Assembly: GCF_001311985.1 (NCBI RefSeq)
Contig: NZ_BBCJ01000013.1
Coordinates: 1 to 64,000, forward strand
DNA: 64,000 nt
From: Geotalea toluenoxydans JCM 15764
Lineage (GTDB): Bacteria > Desulfobacterota > Desulfuromonadia > Geobacterales > Geobacteraceae
Direction: 5' to 3'
Shown: one piece after another, positions 58,079 through 64,000 of the stretch
How positions within the stretch are numbered: position 1 is the first letter of the stretch
How the letters are laid out: each line of letters opens with the position of its first letter
Position numbers and translations under genes: made by a program
The notes under the pieces: generated by a model
Database searches by the model: none
Told to the model about the DNA's origin: nothing
What the model saw: the letters and a program-made list of their open reading frames with translations, nothing else

Positions 58079-59535
58079 ATGGAACTTTTCGAACTGACTA
58101 TCCATGAGTTGCACGATAAGCTGAAAAAAAAGGAAGTCTCCTCAATGGAGGCGACCAAGTCAATGCTGGCGAGGATCGAAGCGGTCGAACCGAAGGTGAA
58201 TGCCTTCATCACCGTTACCGCCGATCAGGCGCTGAAAGATGCTGCGGAGGCTGACAAGCGTATTGCCGATGGCGACATGGTGACACTTACCGGCATTCCC
58301 GTGGCCCTCAAGGACATCTTTCTCACCAAGGGAATCCGCACCACCTGCGCCTCCCGCATCCTGGAAAACTTCGTCCCACCCTACGACGCCACCAGCGTCG
58401 CCCGGTTGAAAGCCAGGGGAGCCGTGCTGGTCGGCAAGCTGAACCAGGACGAATTTGCCATGGGTTCCTCCACCGAATCCAGCTATTTCGGCAAGACGAG
58501 CAACCCATGGAAGCTGGATTGCATCCCCGGCGGCTCTTCGGGGGGCTCCGCTGCTGCCATCGCCGCACAAGAGGCAACTGCTACCCTTGGTACTGATACG
58601 GGGGGCTCCATCCGCCAGCCTGCTTCCCACTGCGGCTGTGTCGGCCTCAAGCCACTTACGGCAGGGTTTCCCGCTATGGGGTCATCGCCTATGCCTCCTC
58701 GTTGGACCAGGTCGGACCGGTAACTCGTGATGTCACTGACTGTGCCATCATGCTGGAGGCGGTGGCCGGTTATGACGCCAAGGATTCCACCAGTGTCGAT
58801 CTGCCGGTGCCCGATTACACAAAAGCGCTGACCGGTGAGGTCAAGGGGCTGAAGATAGGCCTGCCCCGTGAATATTACATCGAGGGGCTCGATCCCGATG
58901 TGCAGAAGTCCATGGAGGAGGCCATCGCCACCTACCGGCAAATGGGAGCCCAATTTCAAGAGGTCTCCCTCCCCCACACCGATTATGCCGTTGCCACCTA
59001 TTACCTTGTTGCCACCGCCGAAGCCAGCTCCAACCTGGCCCGCTACGACGGTGCCCGCTTCGGCCACCGGAGCGAAGCGGCCCAGAGTCTCCTGGACATG
59101 TACCGGAAGAGCCGTGCCGAAGGCTTCGGCGAGGAGGTAAAGAGGCGGATCATGCTCGGCACCTATGCCCTTTCTTCCGGTTATTACGACGCCTACTATC
59201 TTAAGGCGCAGAAGGTGCGTACCCTGATCATGCATGACTTCATCAAGGCTTTCGAGCAGGTGGATGTGCTGCTGACGCCGGTGGCCCCGACCCCGGCCTT
59301 CAGGATCGGCGAGAAGACCAGTGATCCCTTGCAGATGTATCTCTCTGATATTTTTACCATTCCGGTCAACCTGGCCGGCACTTGCGGTATCTCGGTACCT
59401 GCCGGCCTCAGCCGGGCCGGGCTGCCAATCGGTCTGCAGCTGATCGGCAAACCCTTCGGCGAGGAGAGCATCCTCCGTGCTGCCCACGCCTTCGAGCAGA
59501 ATACCGACTGGCACAAGCGCAGAGCGGCATTGTAA
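58079..59535 (+). CDS. gatA: Aspartyl/glutamyl-tRNA amidotransferase subunit A (one frameshift)
   Basis: An amidase-signature enzyme of 485 residues that frees ammonia from glutamine or asparagine. The catalytic Lys is in [19 protein letters not shown], and the Ser-cis-Ser-Lys loop is [16 protein letters not shown] with [15 protein letters not shown]. The frame changes near 58665 and resumes as [20 protein letters not shown]. The C-terminus [20 protein letters not shown] is typical. ATG 58079 follows CGGAGCAGAT. Middle gene of the gatCAB operon. Confidence 0.95.
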
Positions 59536-59557
59536 TAAAACCAACCGGAGAACTCCC

Positions 59558-60995
59558 ATGGAATACAGAGCTGTCATCGGACTTGAGGTCCACGTCCAAC
59601 TGAATACCAACACCAAGATCTTCTGCGGCTGCTCCACCATATTCGGCGCCGAGCCCAACTCCCAGACCTGCCCTGTCTGTCTGGGTATGCCGGGAGCGTT
59701 GCCGGTTCTTAACCGCAAGGTAGTGGAATATGCCATCAAGGCCGGCCTGGCAACCAATTGCCAGATTGCGCCGCGCAGCATCTTTGCCCGGAAAAACTAC
59801 TTCTATCCCGATCTTCCCAAGGCTACCAGATCAGCCAGTACGAGCTTCCCATCTGCAGCGCCGGTCATCTGGATATCCAGGTGGAGGGCACGGCAAAAAG
59901 AATCGGCATCACCCGCATCCATATGGAAGAGGATGCCGGCAAACTGGTCCACGCTGATGTGCCGGGGGTGGGGGATGATTCCTGCGTCGACCTGAACCGC
60001 GCCTGTACCCCGCTCCTGGAGATCGTTTCCGAGCCGGACCTGCGCTCCGCCGACGAGGCGGTGGCATATCTGAAGAAACTGCACCAGATCGTCGTCTACC
60101 TGGGGATCAGCGACGGCAACATGGAGGAGGGGAGCTTCCGCTGTGATGCCAACGTCTCGGTGATGAAGGTGGGTGCCGACAAGTTCGCACCCGCACCGAA
60201 ACGAAGAACGTCAACTCCTTCAAGTTCGTCAAGCAGGCCATAGAATACGAGATCGAACGCCAGATCGAGGTGATCGAGGATGGCGGCAAGATCGTCCAGG
60301 AGACCCGCCTCTTCGACCCGAACACCGGCGTTACCCGTTCCATGCGCGGCAAGGAAGAGGCCCATGACTACCGCTATTTCCCCGATCCGGACCTGGTGCC
60401 GCTGGTGATCAGCAACGACTGGGTGGAGGATGTGCGGCTCGGGCTGCCGGAGCTTCCCGAGGCAAAGCGGTTGCGCTACATGGATGAGCTGGGTCTGCCG
60501 GCCTATGACGCCGAGGTCCTGACCGCCAGCCGGGAGCTGGCCGACTATTTCGAGGCATGCCTTGAGTTCCATTCCCAGCCGAAGCCGGTCGCCAACTGGG
60601 TCATGGGGGAAGTGACCCGTGCCCTCAATGAAGAGAGCCGATCCATTACCGATACACCGGTCACCCCCCAGCTCCTTGCCGAGCTGCTGCAGCTGATCGA
60701 CAAGGGGACCATTTCCGGCAAGATCGCCAAGACCGTTTTCGATGAGATGTGGCGGACCGGCAAGCCGCCCGCCCAGGTCGTTGAAGAGAAAGGGTTGGTG
60801 CAGGTTTCCGACACGGGGGAGATCGAGCGGATCATCGACGAGGTGCTGGCCAGGGAAGCGGGGCAGGTGGCGGAATACCGTAGCGGTAAGGACAAACTCT
60901 TCGGCTTCTTCGTCGGCCAGGTGATGCGTGCATCCAAGGGGAAGGCCAACCCGGCGGTTGTGAACGAGCTGCTTTTGAAGAAGCTCCAGGGGTAG
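59558..60995 (+). CDS. gatB: Aspartyl/glutamyl-tRNA amidotransferase subunit B (two frameshifts)
   Basis: A 479-residue kinase-amidotransferase subunit starting [20 protein letters not shown], with the zinc site [20 protein letters not shown]. Frame changes near 59820 (before [20 protein letters not shown]) and 60185 (before [19 protein letters not shown]) are needed. The C-terminal YqeY-like domain starts near [20 protein letters not shown]. The CCGGAG site precedes ATG 59558. It activates the misacylated aminoacyl ester for amidation. Last gene of the gatCAB operon. Confidence 0.95.
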
Positions 60996-61029
60996 CGATC
61001 CAATAAAAGAGTGATCAGACATTTCGGGA

Positions 61030-61199
61030 GGCTGCCGTGGCTTCGGGAGAGAGTGACAGAGCCGTAGCGGCGAGCGGACGCCCGCCGTACAGGGAACAGA
61101 GGCATATCTGCGGCGAGCTGATATAAATCTACGAGAATGAGAGGCGGTGCAAGGTCCGCAGCTGTGGCGACCGAACGAACGGACGAAGTCACGGCAGCC
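61030..61199. repeat. Structured dispersed repeat, copy B
   Basis: A 170-base element. GGCTGCCGTGGCTTCG (61030-61045) pairs with CGAAGTCACGGCAGCC (61184-61199) over 16 bases, with one G-T pair. Inside are a GTA-gCGGCG...CGCCG-TAC hairpin and GGTC-CGCAGCTGTGG-GACC. Same order and spacing as copy A at 21763-21930. It occupies most of the 251-base gatB-mtnA gap. Confidence 0.75.
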
Positions 61200-61246
61200 G
61201 TCACTTTCCAGAAACCTCCAGGTGAATCTTAAACAGAGGATACTCA

Positions 61247-62306
61247 ATGTCTTTCAGAACAATCGAATGGCGCGACAACAAGGTGGTGATGATCGACCAG
61301 ACCCGGCTGCCGGGTGAAGAGGTCTACAACGAATATGAGGATTTCCAGAGTGTCGCCGAAGCGATCCGCGGCATGATCATCCGCGGAGCTCCCGCCATCG
61401 GCGTGGCGGCAGCCATGGGAGTGGCCCTGGGCGCCCGCGAGATCATTGCCGATACCTATGAATCCTTTTCTCGCCAGCTGAGCAACGTCTGTGATGTCCT
61501 GGCCCGTACCCGTCCCACCGCAGTCAATCTTTTCTGGGCCATCGAGCGGATGAAACGGGTGGCGGAACAACCGGGACAGGGACCTTCACTTTATCCGGGA
61601 AACTCTCAAGGCAGAGGCGATCCGCATCGAGGAAGAAGACCTGGAGATCTGCCGCGCCATCGGCCGTCATGGCGCGCCGCTGATCCGGGAAGGAGCCACC
61701 GTTCTCACCCACTGCAACGCCGGCGGGCTGGCTACAGCCGGATATGGTACCGCCCTGGGGGTGATTCGTGCCGCCCATGAGGCGGGGAAGAATATCCAGG
61801 TCTTTGCCGACGAGACGCGCCCCTGGCTCCAGGGAGCCCGCCTTACCGCCTGGGAGCTGATGAAGGACGGCATTCCGGTTACCCTCATCGCCGATAACAT
61901 GGCCGGCTTTTTCATGAAGAAGGGGGTCATTACTGCCTGCGTCGTCGGCGCTGACCGTATTGCAGCAAACGGGGACACCGCCAACAAAATCGGCACCTAT
62001 TCCGTTGCCGTGCTGGCCAAGGAAAACAAGATCCCTTTCTATGTGGCTGCTCCCGTATCGACCTGGATCTTTCCCTCAAGAGCGGCGACGAGATCCCCAT
62101 CGAAGAGCGCCATGCCTGTGAAGTGACCCACCTGCAGGGCCTGCCCATTGCCCCCGAGGGGTCAAGGTGCGCAATCCGGCTTTTGACGTGACTCCTGCCA
62201 AATATATTGCGGGCATCATCACCGAAAAGGGGTGGTGCGGGGGGATTACGAGAGAGAACTGAAGGCGCTGGTGGCCAATGATCCGCAATGGCCAGTTTGC
62301 GGATGA
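61247..62306 (+). CDS. mtnA: S-methyl-5-thioribose-1-phosphate isomerase (about four frameshifts)
   Basis: Methionine-salvage enzyme of about 352 residues, converting methylthioribose-1-phosphate to the ribulose form. Landmarks are [60 protein letters not shown] with the catalytic Cys, [18 protein letters not shown], and [20 protein letters not shown] with the catalytic Asp. Indels near 61575, 62058, 62160 and 62238, mostly in G runs, must be corrected. The TGA at 62304 lies 27 bases inside the start of glnE, so the two genes are coupled. Confidence 0.92.
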
Positions 62307-64000
62307 GCTCCAGGCTGCTCTTGCCTGTGACCCTGAATGCGACGGTGACCGGCTACTCATCGCCTTCCTCGAAAAAAAGGGGTATGGGTACGGACCCCGC
62401 TCAGCGACAAATCTCCGTCTTCTCGCCTACATCTTCGATACAGAAATCCTTTCCGCCATCGCCCTGGGTGCACTGGCCACTCCCACACCGGACATGGCCC
62501 TCAACAACCTGGAACGGATCAGCTGCATCGTCTCCAAAGATGAGCTGCTGACCATCTGCGGCAAAAAGGTGATGTTGGCACGGCTCCTCACCATTTGCGG
62601 CTCCTCTCCATTTCTCACCAACATCATCTGTCGGGATCAGAGCTATTTTCACGAATTATTCACCTGCAAGGGAATCGACCTTCGCCGGTCCGAGGCGGAC
62701 ATGCTCGCAGCTCTCCGCCGACAGATGGGACCCCATGTAGCCTGGCAGGATATCTTTCCTCTGCTGCGCCGCTTCAAGTTAACGGAGATTCTGCGCATTG
62801 CCGCCCGTGATCTCAACGGATTGGCCCCCCTGGAAGAGGTTACCGCCGAGCTTTCTTCTCTGGCCGCTGCTTGCCTGCAGGTGGCCTACGAGGAGGCACG
62901 CCGTCAGCTGATTGCCGAGCATGGCCTGCCAATGATGCAGACTTCAGAAGGTGAGGGCGAGGCAGACCTGACCATCATCGGCATGGGCAAATTCGGCGGC
63001 CGGGAGCTCAATTTCTCCTCGGATATCGACATCATCTTTTTCTATTCCTCCGATCATGGCGAGACCAGCGGCATCGGCGACGGGCAAGGTCAGAAAAAGG
63101 GAAATATTTCGCTGCACGCCTTTTTCGTCAAACTGGCGGAGATGGTCAGCAAAGCAGTTTCCCAGGTCACCGAGGACGGTTTTGTGTTCCGCGTCGACCT
63201 GGGGTTGCGTCCGGAGGGAAAAAGCGGCGATGTGGCCACTTCAATCAGGTCAGCAGAGATCTACTACGAGTCGTGGGGGCAATCCTGGGAGCGGGCAGCC
63301 ATGCTCAAGGCCAGGCCGGTCGCCGGGTCCCTGGAGCTGGGAGAGAAATTTCTTGCCGCCATCCAGCCCTTTGTTCACCGCAAGTATCTGGATTACAACC
63401 TGATCGAAGACATGATGGCCATGAAGAAGAAGATCGATGCTTCCCTGGCCCGTTCCCAGGAAGGTGAATACAACATCAAGCTGGGCCGGGGCGGAATACG
63501 GGAGGTCGAGTTTTTTATCCAGGCGCTGCAGCTGGTCTATGCAGGGAAAAATCCGGCCTTGCGGGTGAAGAATTCGTTGCAGGCGCTGGAGACTCTGAGG
63601 GATGCCCGGATCATCACGGCTGAGGATTGCGCGGATCTGAGTGAGGCCTACCGTTTCCTGCGCTTTGTGGAGCACCGCATCCAGGTGGTCCAGGAGCGGC
63701 AGACCCACAGCCTGCCGCGCAAGGAAGATGAAATGCTGGCCCTGGCCAGACGCTGCGGTTACCTTCGTCCCAACGGTCTGGCCAAATTCTGCGAGGTTCT
63801 CGAATCCCACCGCCGCCGGGTCTCCGCCATCTATGGGGCACTGTTCCTTTCCCGGGACGAGCGCCTCAAGGAAGAGGTTCAGCCGGAGGTCTATTTCTTT
63901 TTCGACCGCAAGGCTGATCCTGACCTGATCAAGGATATGCTGGCAGAGTGCCGCTTCGAGAATGTGGATACCGCCTACGAAAACCTGCTCATGCTCCGTG
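62278..64000 (+). CDS. glnE: Glutamine synthetase adenylyltransferase, 5' part (cut by window end)
   Basis: The first 574 residues of a bifunctional enzyme, usually about 950 residues, that adenylylates and deadenylylates glutamine synthetase in response to nitrogen. It starts [20 protein letters not shown]. The nucleotidyltransferase motif is IGMGKFGGRELNFSSDIDII, with the acidic pair, and LGLRPEGKSGDVATSIRSAE and IREVEFFIQALQLVYAGKNP are family signatures. This part is the adenylyl-removing domain; the adenylylating half lies outside. The frame is intact to base 64000. The ATG lies inside the end of mtnA. Confidence 0.93.
   Translation, partial: MIRNGQFADELQAALACDPECDGDRLLIAFLEKKGYGYGPRSATNLRLLAYIFDTEILSAIALGALATPTPDMALNNLERISCIVSKDELLTICGKKVMLARLLTICGSSPFLTNIICRDQSYFHELFTCKGIDLRRSEADMLAALRRQMGPHVAWQDIFPLLRRFKLTEILRIAARDLNGLAPLEEVTAELSSLAAACLQVAYEEARRQLIAEHGLPMMQTSEGEGEADLTIIGMGKFGGRELNFSSDIDIIFFYSSDHGETSGIGDGQGQKKGNISLHAFFVKLAEMVSKAVSQVTEDGFVFRVDLGLRPEGKSGDVATSIRSAEIYYESWGQSWERAAMLKARPVAGSLELGEKFLAAIQPFVHRKYLDYNLIEDMMAMKKKIDASLARSQEGEYNIKLGRGGIREVEFFIQALQLVYAGKNPALRVKNSLQALETLRDARIITAEDCADLSEAYRFLRFVEHRIQVVQERQTHSLPRKEDEMLALARRCGYLRPNGLAKFCEVLESHRRRVSAIYGALFLSRDERLKEEVQPEVYFFFDRKADPDLIKDMLAECRFENVDTAYENLLMLR

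Noticed and set aside
58079-60995. gatA and gatB as pseudogenes because of internal stops
   Set aside because: Both are essential in organisms using the amidotransferase route, all catalytic motifs are present in adjacent frames, and each break is a single-base indel of the same kind seen throughout the window.

Overview
The window looks like a chromosomal segment of a Geobacter-type bacterium (Geobacterales, Desulfuromonadota). The evidence is the combination of a pyruvate:ferredoxin oxidoreductase, an mglBA pair, the dnaX-ybaB-recR block, gatCAB-mtnA-glnE, a Ni carbon monoxide dehydrogenase and many conserved Geobacter-like small proteins, on a GC-rich background. The species cannot be named from the sequence alone. 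A pervasive feature is single-base indels: about 32 genes, including essential ones (gatA, gatB, recR, pcrA), read correctly only after one or more frame changes. Even the tRNA-Asn lacks one base. Many sites lie in G or C runs, so I treat these as sequence errors and annotate each such gene as one full-length CDS, giving the approximate shift position.

Layout. 0-15.7 kb: ku, a GH100-like glycosidase, a rhodanese, a four-gene coupled envelope operon (holin-X/DUF3618), a ferritin-like protein, an FAD oxidoreductase, an AI-2E family permease, tamA-tamB, a HemG-like flavodoxin and a WG-repeat protein. 15.7-19.3 kb: an accessory patch with a DUF6624 protein, hairpin repeats, possible integron attC remnants, a REP-associated (Y1) transposase bounded by inverted repeats, and a higBA toxin-antitoxin pair. 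19.4-21.9 kb: an Slp lipoprotein, a Nudix hydrolase, a CDGSH protein, YceI and copy A of a structured dispersed repeat. 22-26.9 kb (minus): a CooS carbon monoxide dehydrogenase with a histidine-rich tail, coupled to a NitT/TauT-type ABC transporter whose operon is interrupted by a palindromic MITE-like element. 26.9-28.5 kb: an S10 peptidase.

28.6-39.4 kb (minus) is the most interesting block. It is a type I secretion operon that runs from a strong promoter through a cadherin-repeat adhesin, a TPR-sulfotransferase, TolC, an LssB-type ABC exporter and an HlyD adaptor, with overlapping start and stop codons between the last four genes. The arrangement recalls the Xanthomonas rax system, in which a tyrosine sulfotransferase is encoded with a type I exporter, and suggests that the adhesin or its glycans are sulfated before export.

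39.7-47 kb: a CcdA-like protein, then an AT-rich single-polypeptide restriction-modification enzyme, a DUF4160/DUF2442 pair and a radical-SAM/DUF4130 DNA-repair pair. A MITE-like element follows, and the block ends at the 3' end of tRNA-Asn. 47-64 kb is core: mglAB, nifJ, recR, ybaB, dnaX, 4.5S RNA and tRNA-Ser on the minus strand, then pcrA, gatCAB, copy B of the structured repeat, mtnA and a glnE gene cut by the window end on the plus strand.
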